A stretch of 64,000 nucleotides of DNA from Pedobacter cryoconitis (GTDB lineage Bacteria > Bacteroidota > Bacteroidia > Sphingobacteriales > Sphingobacteriaceae). The notes beneath the pieces are model-generated. The model was not told the origin of the DNA. It did not search any database and saw only the letters and a list, made by a program, of their open reading frames with translations. Positions 34,197-42,655 of this stretch are shown here, one piece after another (within the stretch, counting starts at the first letter, position 1; each line of letters begins with the position of its first letter). The stretch lies in assembly GCF_001590605.1 (NCBI RefSeq), contig NZ_CP014504.1, forward strand, positions 3,534,001 through 3,598,000, read 5' to 3'. The position numbers and the translations under genes were made by a program.

Positions 34197-35000
34197 ATGG
34201 ATAAACTATCAGAAAAGAGTTATCAGTTGGTTGTCAGGGGAAATGTAAAAATGCTGACCATGATGGATAGCTTTTCTACAACCGGAACTTATGTGCTTTC
34301 ACATTACGGAAAAAATGCATTTAAGCCTGACCTGCAGGAATATGTACTGGAAGAGCGGGACGTGAAGTTAACGGAGTATTATGACCCCAATACATATCAA
34401 CTGATAGAATATGTAAATAAGTTAGCTTATATCTACAGCAGGCAGCATATCTGTATCAACAGTGGCGGTGTAATCAAAGGGTTATTGAACATGCCTGAGA
34501 TCAAGACGAAATGGGATAAGCTTAAAAAGGAGCTGATGCAGACCAATCCTATTGCTGCTTTTGAAATTATCAGGCATAAAGAACGTGAACTGGCCAACCC
34601 TCCGGAGTTAATTGAAAATCTGGAGAATACACATTTCATGCATTTGTTTTTATATGCGTTTAATTATACGGCCGATGGAGTTGTTTATGAACAGAAAAAG
34701 GAGGAAAGAGATCGGATGGGCATTGGCTTTTTAATTCCGGTGAATCAAACTTATACTTCTGAAACGACTGATAATGGCTATAGTATTCATGTGGAGTCTT
34801 CATTAGATGAGAAAGGTAAAATTGATAAGCAGATGATATCAAAAGTAACTGGCCAAAAGGAATTTGACATGAAACATTATACAAAGGCCAGTTTCAATTA
34901 TGACCATACCGGGGTGTTACAATCTGCGGAAATGAAGGTATTCGAGCAAATAAATAATGACTATAAATCAGATTTATATTTAAATCTGGAAAGCATATAA
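34197..35000 (+). CDS. Hypothetical adaptor-like protein between VgrG and the PAAR toxin
   Basis: This 267-residue protein has no signal peptide and no known domain. The N-terminus has MDKLSEKSYQLVVRGNVKML; the rest mixes helices and strands. It lies between vgrG (4-base gap) and the PAAR-like toxin (3-base gap). Genes in this position often encode effector chaperones or adaptors that mount the effector on VgrG. That role is inferred from position only. Confidence 0.55.
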   Translation: MDKLSEKSYQLVVRGNVKMLTMMDSFSTTGTYVLSHYGKNAFKPDLQEYVLEERDVKLTEYYDPNTYQLIEYVNKLAYIYSRQHICINSGGVIKGLLNMPEIKTKWDKLKKELMQTNPIAAFEIIRHKERELANPPELIENLENTHFMHLFLYAFNYTADGVVYEQKKEERDRMGIGFLIPVNQTYTSETTDNGYSIHVESSLDEKGKIDKQMISKVTGQKEFDMKHYTKASFNYDHTGVLQSAEMKVFEQINNDYKSDLYLNLESI

Positions 35001-35003
35001 GTT

Positions 35004-36599
35004 ATGGCTGACGAGGAATTACAATGGTTAACGGAAAAGCATTATTTAGTTTGCCCTAAAGGTGCAATGTTCAAACAGATGAAAGTAACCAGCCAAGAGC
35101 AGGTTACATTCAGTGGCAATCTTGCGGCAACAACCGAGGATAAGATGATTGGCAATGTATTTATCTGTTTGGGTAGTATGGCATTTATGGCGGGGGCAAT
35201 TGCAGGTTTGCTAGTTGCTGCTTTAGCATTACTTGCTGTACCAGTAGCAGGCTGGGCATTGGCTTTAATTATCGGCGGTGCTTTATTACTCGCTATAGGT
35301 GCTGGTTATATGAAGTGTAAAACAAATGCAGCGGCAAGGATTTGGGTCAACTCCTCTCCTAATTTGGTGATACATCATCATGAAGGGTTGGTTGTTGGTC
35401 AAAGTCAGTTAAGCTGCCCTCCGGAAGGTGCGATGATTGATATTAAAGCCACTTTCTGGGAAGCGATGATGAGTACCACGATGAATAATGTGGGGCATAT
35501 TGCCAACTTTGCTTTTGGATTTTTAGCGGGCAGAGGATTGGGCAGCATGGCGGGAACGTTAGGTACACAAGGTATCAGAGCTGCCGGTGCAGAGTTTTTA
35601 ACGATAGCGCGAACAGAAATGGGATCCATGTTTAACCCGGCTTCTTTGTTTGGTAAGATGAGTTGGTTTTGCAGAGGAATGCGCGGATTTGGTATGTTCG
35701 GCGCTTATAAGGGCCAGGCTGATATCTGGACAAACGATGAGATGAGTGTTACGGACAAGTTATTGGCGAGTGGTCAGGAACTGGTCTTAGCAATTTTTGC
35801 AGCCAAAGGAGCTTCACTGGTTTGTTTCCCTGCAGGTACTACGGTACATACAGGAAATGGGGTGATGGCTATTGAGGACATCGCTGTTGGGACATTAGTC
35901 TGGACGCTGAATGAAGAAAACGGACAAAGAGAGTTGAAACCGATTACAGCAACACATCGCCGCACAACCTTGAGTATGATGGTTGTTGAATTGGGAAATG
36001 GAACTATATTTGAAGTAACACCGGAGCATCGTTTCCTGGTGGAAAATGAGTGGCGCGAGATCCAGTCGATTACTGCGCTGGATGAACTGGAAGGAATTGA
36101 CGGGGAAAGGGTAAGGATTAAGAATATCGGGTTGATCAGCAAAAGCGCTGTGGTTTATAACTTCGATGTTTTAGACAATGAGAATTACTTTGTTACCGAG
36201 GATGGGGTACTGGTACATAATGGGTATGCGAAAAAACTTGATGATGACTCTTATGAAATAGGGGTTAATTATAAAGAAGGTTGGACTCCTCAACAAATAG
36301 CTGAAGCTGATGCAAAAATAAAAGCGCTAAACGAGTCTGGAGATTTAATTATATCAACACCTAATAGAGGTAGTAAATCTGCAGCAGATATGTATAGAGA
36401 TGCCGGATTTGAAATACCTGCTGGAAAAGATGTAGATCATATCAAGGACTTACAATTTGGTGGCCCGGATGCCGTTACAAATATGAATCCACTTGATTTT
36501 AGTGTGAATAGAAGTCTGGGACCTCAAATTTACCATCAAACTAAAAACCTGCCTTTGGGCACAAAAGTATCTAAGATTATTATATCACCTATTAAATAA
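35004..36599 (+). CDS. PAAR-like/Hint polymorphic toxin with HNH-type nuclease end
   Basis: This 531-residue effector has three parts. Part one is a PAAR-like/DUF4280 domain split by membrane helices: LVCPKGAMFKQMKV near residue 15, a hydrophobic hairpin about 50-100, and LSCPPEGAMI about 140. A second hydrophobic stretch spans about 160-185. Part two is a Hint domain from C274 (VCFPAGTTVHTGNG) to N406 (VLVHNG), which is expected to cleave itself. Part three (407-531) is an HNH/Endo VII-like nuclease with KDVDHIKDLQFGG and NPLDFSVNRSLGPQIYH. The neighbour genes downstream are immunity candidates. Confidence 0.88.
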   Translation: MADEELQWLTEKHYLVCPKGAMFKQMKVTSQEQVTFSGNLAATTEDKMIGNVFICLGSMAFMAGAIAGLLVAALALLAVPVAGWALALIIGGALLLAIGAGYMKCKTNAAARIWVNSSPNLVIHHHEGLVVGQSQLSCPPEGAMIDIKATFWEAMMSTTMNNVGHIANFAFGFLAGRGLGSMAGTLGTQGIRAAGAEFLTIARTEMGSMFNPASLFGKMSWFCRGMRGFGMFGAYKGQADIWTNDEMSVTDKLLASGQELVLAIFAAKGASLVCFPAGTTVHTGNGVMAIEDIAVGTLVWTLNEENGQRELKPITATHRRTTLSMMVVELGNGTIFEVTPEHRFLVENEWREIQSITALDELEGIDGERVRIKNIGLISKSAVVYNFDVLDNENYFVTEDGVLVHNGYAKKLDDDSYEIGVNYKEGWTPQQIAEADAKIKALNESGDLIISTPNRGSKSAADMYRDAGFEIPAGKDVDHIKDLQFGGPDAVTNMNPLDFSVNRSLGPQIYHQTKNLPLGTKVSKIIISPIK

Positions 36600-36602
36600 T
36601 TT

Positions 36603-37133
36603 ATGAAAGAAAGCAAAAAAGTATTAGATACCAGATCAGGCATGTGGTGTATCTGGAACCCAAAAATTGCAAAGGGAGTAAATTCATATGAAGATTGGGA
36701 AGAAAATTTTTATGAGGACGATTCTCTTTTAGAACTCATAAAGGAAAAGCTGTTCGTTCCAATTAATTTGCAAAACAATGGAGCTTTAGAATTCATTATT
36801 CGAATAGCGCCACAAAAAATATTGAGTGAAAGAGAAGCTAAATATCTTTTAACCACGTCCAACAATTATTTGATTGAGTCTGATGGGATTCTTAACGTTA
36901 GTGGAATAGAATATATCGAAGAGACTATAAATGAGTCTCATGTAGCTCAAGTTGAAACAGCGAAAAATATTTATCTGGTAAGTATTGATATCATAGACTG
37001 GAAAAAAGAACCTGGAATGACAAAGGAAGATGGATCTCCTGCGGATGGGGCTTTACCTGATCTTATTGTTCATTTAAACACTCTATCAAATGATGTTGTA
37101 ATAAGTCATAAAATCGAAACATTTAAAAAGTAG
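36603..37133 (+). CDS. Candidate immunity protein for the HNH toxin
   Basis: This 176-residue acidic cytoplasmic protein starts three bases after the toxin gene, in the position of the cognate immunity gene. It has no signal peptide. Beta-rich blocks are visible (ALEFIIRIAPQKI, YLVSIDIIDW), but I do not recognise a known immunity family. Tight linkage to the toxin end is the main evidence. Confidence 0.65.
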   Translation: MKESKKVLDTRSGMWCIWNPKIAKGVNSYEDWEENFYEDDSLLELIKEKLFVPINLQNNGALEFIIRIAPQKILSEREAKYLLTTSNNYLIESDGILNVSGIEYIEETINESHVAQVETAKNIYLVSIDIIDWKKEPGMTKEDGSPADGALPDLIVHLNTLSNDVVISHKIETFKK

Positions 37134-37163
37134 CTAATCTGGCCTGTAAGATATACTTATCAA

Positions 37164-37772
37164 ATGATTGAAATTCATCAAAAGATAAAAAGCCTGGGAG
37201 ATATTATTTTTCGGAAAAAAAGAGAAGAAAGACATAATACCCATCACACTTTAGAATTTATCAAAAGTGTGATGGATGCTTTACCCGAACAACGGGTGAT
37301 AGATTTCATCAAGGAATATGGATTCTCTACTTTTAAGAATTATGTGATGATAAAGTCATTTGAGAAATCTTCTTTTTTATCTAGCGGAGAGATAAAATTG
37401 GGATTAATCTTTGGTTTTGGAGATGGAACAGATAGCGTAAAAGATGCTATTGATACTTACTTTATAGAAGAGCAATTGAATTGGAAGTTTTTCCCTTTAT
37501 TCGAGGGATATCCCGGAGATATCATATTTTATTCTCTGGAACCAGAAACAAGAGGCAAAATATACTATTGGCATCATGAGGGAGATATCAATGCAGATAA
37601 GTCATTGATAGCAAACTCATTTGAAGAGTTTATTAATAACTTATATCTCAAACAAAAAGAGGAGGAAGAAGAAGAGCCAGAATTATCTGCAGATGAACTC
37701 GCTTCAGTTAATGAGCGGAGAAAAAGAGTAGGTCTTCCTCTTATTGTTAAAAATAGAAATGAGATTACCTGA
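37164..37772 (+). CDS. SMI1/KNR4 (SUKH)-like immunity-type protein
   Basis: This 202-residue protein shows a SUKH-like core: GDIIFYSLEPETRGKIYYWHH, then SLIANSFEEFINNLYL, which matches the end pattern of such proteins. The N-terminal part is less typical. SUKH proteins are common immunity proteins against nucleases of polymorphic toxins. It lies 30 bases after the previous gene and is the first of three related genes. Confidence 0.65.
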   Translation: MIEIHQKIKSLGDIIFRKKREERHNTHHTLEFIKSVMDALPEQRVIDFIKEYGFSTFKNYVMIKSFEKSSFLSSGEIKLGLIFGFGDGTDSVKDAIDTYFIEEQLNWKFFPLFEGYPGDIIFYSLEPETRGKIYYWHHEGDINADKSLIANSFEEFINNLYLKQKEEEEEEPELSADELASVNERRKRVGLPLIVKNRNEIT

Positions 37773-37792
37773 TTAAGTTTTCAATAAAAAAC

Positions 37793-38317
37793 ATGGATAC
37801 AACCTGGAAGTTCGTAAAGCCCTTAAAAGACAAATCATCTATTCTTTTAGTTGAAAAAGAATGGGGCATAAAACTTCCTGAGATTTTTATTGAGCTGGTA
37901 ATAAACTATAACTCAGGCGTTCCGGAAAATACAGCATTTAATACAGAGTTTTCAACAGGTAAGAGTTCTGGAGAACTGTTAAATTTTAATCTTGATAGTA
38001 AGGATAATGTATTAGCTGAATATAAGAACATTGAAGACAAACTGCCACCTGATATTTTTCCTTTTGCTGCCGATCCGGGGGGAAATTATATATGCTTTGA
38101 TTACAGAATGAATAAAGAGAATCCACAAATAGTATTTTGGAATCATGAAGAAAGATTTATAATTGAGGGCGATCAGATAGTAAATCCGGATGTTGAAAAT
38201 GAATTCGATTTACATATTATAGAGCCAGTTTCCAATGATCTCGAAGGATTTTTAAATAAGTTATATACTATTAAAAATGATGAAGATAATGATTTTGAAG
38301 GATTTGAATTGTTATAA
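37793..38317 (+). CDS. SMI1/KNR4 (SUKH) family immunity-type protein
   Basis: This 174-residue protein has a clear SUKH pattern: EKEWGIKLPEIFIELVINYN, FPFAADPGGNYICFDYR, PQIVFWNHE, and SNDLEGFLNKLY at the end. It is likely a cytoplasmic inhibitor of a nuclease toxin. As no second toxin end is in the window, it may be kept as an orphan immunity gene. Confidence 0.8.
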   Translation: MDTTWKFVKPLKDKSSILLVEKEWGIKLPEIFIELVINYNSGVPENTAFNTEFSTGKSSGELLNFNLDSKDNVLAEYKNIEDKLPPDIFPFAADPGGNYICFDYRMNKENPQIVFWNHEERFIIEGDQIVNPDVENEFDLHIIEPVSNDLEGFLNKLYTIKNDEDNDFEGFELL

Positions 38318-38343
38318 AAAACACATGTAGAAATACGCTTTAA

Positions 38344-38772
38344 ATGGAATTTGAACAGACTTCACAGAACCTTTCTCTAGAAGATTTAAGAGATTTTGAA
38401 ACCAAAATCAATTTAACATTACCTGAAGATTTTAAAGAACACTATTTGAAGAGCAATGGTGGTTATCCCCCTTTTGAACATGTCAAAGGAATAAATCACT
38501 TATTCACAATAAACGGATTTATACCAATAAAACATGGAACTGCCCCAATTGAAGAAACGATTTCTGATTATAAAAAAAGTGGAATTACCTTTGGCCCAAA
38601 AATCCCTTTCGCCTTTGATAATGGTGATAACATTTATTTAATCTCTTTAGATAGCGAGGACTATGAGACTATTTACCTGGTTGAATCCGAATTTTTGAAT
38701 ATAAAGGAAAAACAATATTATAAAGTCTCGAACAATTTCACCGGATTTCTAGCGAGTTTTTACAACGAATAA
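38344..38772 (+). CDS. SMI1/KNR4 (SUKH) family immunity-type protein
   Basis: This 142-residue protein has the SUKH pattern: LRDFETKINLTLPEDFKEHY, NGGYPPFEHVKG, IPFAFDNGDNIYLISLDS, and NFTGFLASFYN at the end. It is the last gene of the effector island. The three SUKH-like proteins differ strongly from each other, which fits immunity against different toxins. Confidence 0.8.
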   Translation: MEFEQTSQNLSLEDLRDFETKINLTLPEDFKEHYLKSNGGYPPFEHVKGINHLFTINGFIPIKHGTAPIEETISDYKKSGITFGPKIPFAFDNGDNIYLISLDSEDYETIYLVESEFLNIKEKQYYKVSNNFTGFLASFYNE

Positions 38773-38986
38773 TATCCTAATGTAAAGAGTTTATCTTAAC
38801 CACTACTCCATCTTCCAGGTTCGGAAACCCCTGAATTTAAGCTCTTAATCGATAACGATTATCGCTGTTACAATTCAACTTCAATCTTAAAAAACTAAAA
38901 ATCAGCCTTAAAAACTAAGCCTTCATGTTGTCTCGTATGCCCATTCAACACCGTTAAGCCACCATAAATAATTTTTTTTAAATTAA
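38773..38986. other. Intergenic region before the aromatic attenuator
   Basis: About 215 bases lie between the immunity gene array and the promoter at 38988. No clear ORF or terminator is visible. Transcription from the island probably fades out here. Confidence 0.4.
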
Positions 38987-38987
38987 A

Positions 38988-39018
38988 TTTGACAAATTAA
39001 ATTTTGTTGCTACATTTG
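38988..39018 (+). promoter_or_regulatory. Promoter of the aromatic amino-acid leader
   Basis: TTTG (38988-38991), a 19-base spacer and TACATTTG (39011-39018) match the Bacteroidota sigma-70 consensus TTTG-N19-TAnnTTTG exactly. Start of transcription is expected around 39024, about 50 bases before the leader ORF. Confidence 0.8.
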
Positions 39019-39074
39019 AAAAAACAAAGATTAAAAATACAGGGTTCTGTTTTCAGAAGCCAGCAAAGAAAAAA

Positions 39075-39137
39075 ATGAGAAACATCACTACATATTGGTT
39101 TAGCTACTTCTACTACTTTAGTAAGAGCCGGGACTGA
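39075..39137 (+). CDS. Aromatic leader peptide (20 residues) of the pheA attenuator
   Basis: The ORF starts ATG at 39075 and stops TGA at 39135-39137. It contains the run YWFSYFYYF, that is four Tyr, three Phe... in detail eight aromatic residues in nine positions, which is far above chance. Its last codons overlap the first arm of the antiterminator (39127-39135). This is the layout of a classic attenuator leader: shortage of charged Phe, Tyr or Trp tRNA stalls the ribosome in the run. No strong Shine-Dalgarno site is present, only an A-rich stretch. Confidence 0.8.
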   Translation: MRNITTYWFSYFYYFSKSRD

Positions 39138-39184
39138 TATGCAATCAAAAAAATCAACATAAATTGTATATGAAAAGTCCCGGC
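39127..39184 (+). promoter_or_regulatory. Antiterminator arms of the aromatic attenuator
   Basis: GCCGGGACT at 39127-39135 is the exact complement of AGTCCCGGC at 39176-39184, the left arm of the terminator. A ribosome at the leader stop would cover the first arm; a stalled ribosome would leave it free. Confidence 0.75.
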
Positions 39185-39205
39185 ATCCTGCCGGGACTTT
39201 TTTTG
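39174..39205 (+). terminator. Attenuator terminator in front of pheA
   Basis: AAAGTCCCGGCA (39174-39185), three loop bases, then the exact complement (39189-39200) and more T. It ends 34 bases before the pheA start. Confidence 0.9.
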
Positions 39206-39238
39206 TTTAAAGCAAAAATTAACGCAGGAGATTATAAG

Positions 39239-40072
39239 ATGAAAAAAGTAACAAGAGTAGCAATACAAGGTATTAAAGCCTCCTTTCATGAAGAAGCTGC
39301 TTTCAAATTCTTTGGTAATGACATTAAAACTGTCGAATGCAATTCCTTTAAACAAACATGCGAAGTGCTTGAAGCACGGGAAGTTGACTACGTAGTGATG
39401 GCGATTGAAAACTCTATAGCTGGTAGCCTTTTACCAAATTATACCCTGATCAGAGAATATAATTTTGCAGTGACCGGAGAGGTTTATCTTCCTATACAAT
39501 TGCATTTAATGGCCCTGCCAGGAGTGAAATTGGAAGACGTAAAATATGTAACCTCCCACCCTATTGCTATTCGTCAGTGTATCGATTTCTTTGATGAGTT
39601 TCCACACCTTAAGGTAGTGGAAAGTGTAGATACAGCCGCTTGTGCAAAAAAGATCAGAGACGAGCAATTAACTGATACTGTTGCGATTGCAAATACACTG
39701 GCTGCCGAGCTTTATGGCTTGAACATTATAGAAAGAAGAATTGAATCTAATAAAAAGAATTACACCCGTTTCCTGATCCTTCAAAACGATAAAACAGAAG
39801 ATTTGACTGAAATTAATAAATCCTCCATCTGTTTCCAGGTTGGTAACCATGTAGGTGCACTCTCTAAAGTGCTGAACATCTTCGCAGAGCAAAATGTGAA
39901 TTTAAGCAAGATCCAGTCTATGCCTGTTTTAGGGAAAAGAAGTGAGTATTACTTCTATGTCGATATGGAATGGACAGAAAGCGAGAAATATGACATCGCT
40001 ATCCGTAAAGCACTGAAATACACAGTAAACTTTAATATAATGGGCGAGTATCTGAAAAACGATATCGTTTAA
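39239..40072 (+). CDS. pheA: Prephenate dehydratase with ACT domain
   Basis: This protein has 277 residues from the ATG at 39239, which has AGGAG eight bases upstream; a start further upstream would lie inside the terminator. It converts prephenate to phenylpyruvate. It has a periplasmic-binding-like catalytic fold with TSHPIAIRQC and the TRF motif (KKNYTRFLIL). The C-terminal ACT domain from about residue 200 (NHVGALSKVLNIFAEQNVNL, SKIQSMP) should bind Phe for feedback control. It is under the attenuator and first of pheA-aroFQ-aroA-aroC. Confidence 0.95.
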   Translation: MKKVTRVAIQGIKASFHEEAAFKFFGNDIKTVECNSFKQTCEVLEAREVDYVVMAIENSIAGSLLPNYTLIREYNFAVTGEVYLPIQLHLMALPGVKLEDVKYVTSHPIAIRQCIDFFDEFPHLKVVESVDTAACAKKIRDEQLTDTVAIANTLAAELYGLNIIERRIESNKKNYTRFLILQNDKTEDLTEINKSSICFQVGNHVGALSKVLNIFAEQNVNLSKIQSMPVLGKRSEYYFYVDMEWTESEKYDIAIRKALKYTVNFNIMGEYLKNDIV

Positions 40073-40135
40073 TACAACATCAACAGCATTTAAAATATTT
40101 AATACATACCACACACACATTAAATCCCCCTCATC

Positions 40136-41269
40136 ATGAAATTAAACTTAAACATTCAGCCATTATCGAGCTGGATCAACGTTAAAAACGAGCCGCTTAT
40201 CATCTCTGGACCATGTAGCGCAGAAACTGAAGATCAATTGTTATCTACTGCACATTTATTAGCTGCAACTGGTAAAGTATCTGTATTAAGAGCTGGAATC
40301 TGGAAACCACGTACCCGTCCGGGAGAATTCGAAGGAATCGGAAGTATCGGTCTGGAGTGGTTGAAAAAAGCTAAAGCTGAAACCGGATTACCTACAGCTG
40401 TAGAAGTAGCAAACGCTAAACATGTGGAAGAAGCATTGGCAGCGGGCGTTGATATCTTATGGATCGGTGCAAGATCAACTGCAAACCCTTTTACAGTACA
40501 GGAAATTGCTGACGCTTTAAAAGGTGTTGATATCCCTGTATTAATCAAAAATCCAGTAAATCCTGATATCTCACTATGGATTGGTGCTTTAGAGCGGATC
40601 AACAATGCAGGTATCACTAAATTAGGTGCAATTCACCGTGGTTTCTCTTCTTACGAGAAAAGCTCTTTCCGTAACGAACCAATGTGGGAACTTGCGATTC
40701 AATTGAAAACGCTTTGCCCTGAATTGCCAATTATTAATGACCCTTCTCATATTTGCGGAAACCGCGAATTAATCCCTTATATCTCTCAAAAAGCATTAGA
40801 CCTTGACATGCAAGGATTAATGATTGAGTCACATATTGACCCTTCTGTAGCATGGACTGACGCTAAACAACAGGTTACTCCTGCTGCTTTGGAAGAACTG
40901 ATCGCTAAATTAAGTTTACGTGATCCAGAATCCAACAACGAAGCGTTTGCTGATAAATTAGCCGAATTACGTAAGCAAATTGATAAAATTGATGATGTAA
41001 TGCTTCAGAAATTAAGTGAGCGTATGGCTATCGTTGAAAAAATCGGTCAGTACAAAAGAGATAGCAAAGTAACCATCTTACAAGTTAACCGTTGGGATGA
41101 AATCCTTAAAAAAGGAACTGCTTTTGCTAAAGCCCTTAAATTAGACCTTGGTTTTACAGAGAAATTCTTAGAATTAGTTCATGCTGAGTCTATCAGAAAA
41201 CAAACTGCAATCATGAACGAAGGCAAAACTGAAGAAGAAATCGTTGAAGCTGCTGCTGCAAAAGCTTAA
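40136..41269 (+). CDS. Bifunctional DAHP synthase/chorismate mutase
   Basis: This 377-residue enzyme has two parts. Residues 1-265 form a type I-beta (KDO8P-synthase-like) DAHP synthase: ISGPCSAE, RAGIWKPRTRPGEFEG, IGARSTANPFT, KNPV, IHRGF, NDPSHICGNR, IESH. Residues about 275-365 form an AroQ-type chorismate mutase (LAELRKQIDKIDDVMLQKLS, ERMAIVEKIGQYKR). The fusion is typical of Bacteroidota and of Gram-positive relatives, where the mutase part can regulate the synthase. It catalyses the first shikimate step and the first step towards Phe and Tyr. Confidence 0.93.
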   Translation: MKLNLNIQPLSSWINVKNEPLIISGPCSAETEDQLLSTAHLLAATGKVSVLRAGIWKPRTRPGEFEGIGSIGLEWLKKAKAETGLPTAVEVANAKHVEEALAAGVDILWIGARSTANPFTVQEIADALKGVDIPVLIKNPVNPDISLWIGALERINNAGITKLGAIHRGFSSYEKSSFRNEPMWELAIQLKTLCPELPIINDPSHICGNRELIPYISQKALDLDMQGLMIESHIDPSVAWTDAKQQVTPAALEELIAKLSLRDPESNNEAFADKLAELRKQIDKIDDVMLQKLSERMAIVEKIGQYKRDSKVTILQVNRWDEILKKGTAFAKALKLDLGFTEKFLELVHAESIRKQTAIMNEGKTEEEIVEAAAAKA

Positions 41270-41359
41270 TCATCTGAGTTTTCAAAAGCTTTTCTTAGTC
41301 ATAGATTAGGAAAAGCTTCCGAAAATTCTGAATACAAAAAATTAACACGAAATGCTCCA

Positions 41360-42622
41360 ATGAAGAAGAATGCACTTGTTTCCTTTAAGGGACAAAAAGA
41401 TATCCAGGCAACGATAAACCTCACGGGTTCAAAAAGTGAGAGCAACAGGGCATTAATTATTGCTGCAATCAGTAAAGGGTTAGTCAAGGTAAATAATCTT
41501 TCTGATGCTGCTGATACAGTGACTTTGAACAGGATTTTGACGGAACTGGGTACAACTGAACCTGAAGGAAGAAGAACGGTAGATGTTGGCCATGCTGGCA
41601 CTGCAATGCGCTTTTTAACGGCTTATTTGGCTACAATTCCACAGCAATTTTTGCTTACAGGATCTGCCAGAATGCAGGAACGCCCGATTGCTATCTTAGT
41701 GGACGCTTTAAAAAGCCTGGGTGCGGATATATCTTATGCTAAAAATGAGGGTTTCCCTCCTTTGTCTATCAATGGAGGTTTAAATAATGTACGTGCAGAG
41801 GTTTCTATCAAAGGAAATGTAAGCAGTCAGTATTTATCGGCCTTGCTGATTATTGCGCCAAAATTGCTTGCTGGCCTTTCGCTGAATATTGAGGGTGGAT
41901 TAACTTCCAGACCCTATGTAGAAATGACGCTGGCTTTATTGGCTTCAGCTGGGGTTTCACATAGCTGGAAAGGCGATAATATCTATATAGGCCCGCAGCA
42001 ATATCAGGCGGCAACCCTGACTGTTGAACCTGACTGGAGCGCTGCATCTTACTGGTACAGCATTGCTGCACTAGCTGATCAGGCGGCTATTGAACTGCCT
42101 AACTTGAAAGAGGAAAGCTTGCAGGGAGATAGTAAAATCCAGGAAATCATGATTGGCCTTGGTGTGAATACACAAAGAACCGCAAATGGCATAGCTTTAA
42201 AAGCCAATAAAAACGAAGCACAAACTACAGCTATTCTAAACTTAAAAGACTGTCCTGATCTGGCACAAACTATTATTGTTTGTGCTGCTGCTAAGGGATT
42301 AAACCTTGCTTTTACTGGCTTGGAAACGCTTAAAATTAAAGAAACCAACAGAATTCTGGCCTTACAAAATGAGCTGGGTAAAATTGGCGTTACTTTAAAT
42401 GAAGAAAATGAAGTTTATACGTTAAACTGTGAAGGATTAAACTTCCCGGAAAAGGTAACTTTCGCAACCTATGATGATCACCGGATGGCTATGGCCTTTG
42501 CGCCTTTAAGTTTGCTGATTAAAGAAGTAGAAATTGAAGATTTTCAGGTGGTAGAGAAGTCATATCCTGATTTCTGGAAACATCTGCAAAAAGCAGGTTT
42601 CACGGTTCAGGAATTAGCCTGA
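41360..42622 (+). CDS. aroA: 3-phosphoshikimate 1-carboxyvinyltransferase (EPSP synthase)
   Basis: This 420-residue protein joins phosphoenolpyruvate to shikimate-3-phosphate. It has the family motifs GSKSESNRALIIAAI, HAGTAMRFLTAYLA, RMQERPIAILVDALKSLGA and TYDDHRMAMAFAPL. Lengths of the two domains are normal for a bacterial EPSP synthase. It follows the DAHP synthase fusion after 90 bases and aroC starts 33 bases later. Confidence 0.95.
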   Translation: MKKNALVSFKGQKDIQATINLTGSKSESNRALIIAAISKGLVKVNNLSDAADTVTLNRILTELGTTEPEGRRTVDVGHAGTAMRFLTAYLATIPQQFLLTGSARMQERPIAILVDALKSLGADISYAKNEGFPPLSINGGLNNVRAEVSIKGNVSSQYLSALLIIAPKLLAGLSLNIEGGLTSRPYVEMTLALLASAGVSHSWKGDNIYIGPQQYQAATLTVEPDWSAASYWYSIAALADQAAIELPNLKEESLQGDSKIQEIMIGLGVNTQRTANGIALKANKNEAQTTAILNLKDCPDLAQTIIVCAAAKGLNLAFTGLETLKIKETNRILALQNELGKIGVTLNEENEVYTLNCEGLNFPEKVTFATYDDHRMAMAFAPLSLLIKEVEIEDFQVVEKSYPDFWKHLQKAGFTVQELA

Positions 42623-42655
42623 TAATTAGAATAGTTTACAAAAAAAATTAAAAAC

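Noticed and set aside
30764..38772. A complete type VI secretion system
   Set aside because: Only VgrG, effectors and immunity-type genes are present; sheath, baseplate, membrane complex and ClpV genes are missing in the window.
39164..39238. Upstream start for pheA
   Set aside because: It would lie inside the attenuator terminator; the ATG at 39239 has a good AGGAG site and matches family starts.
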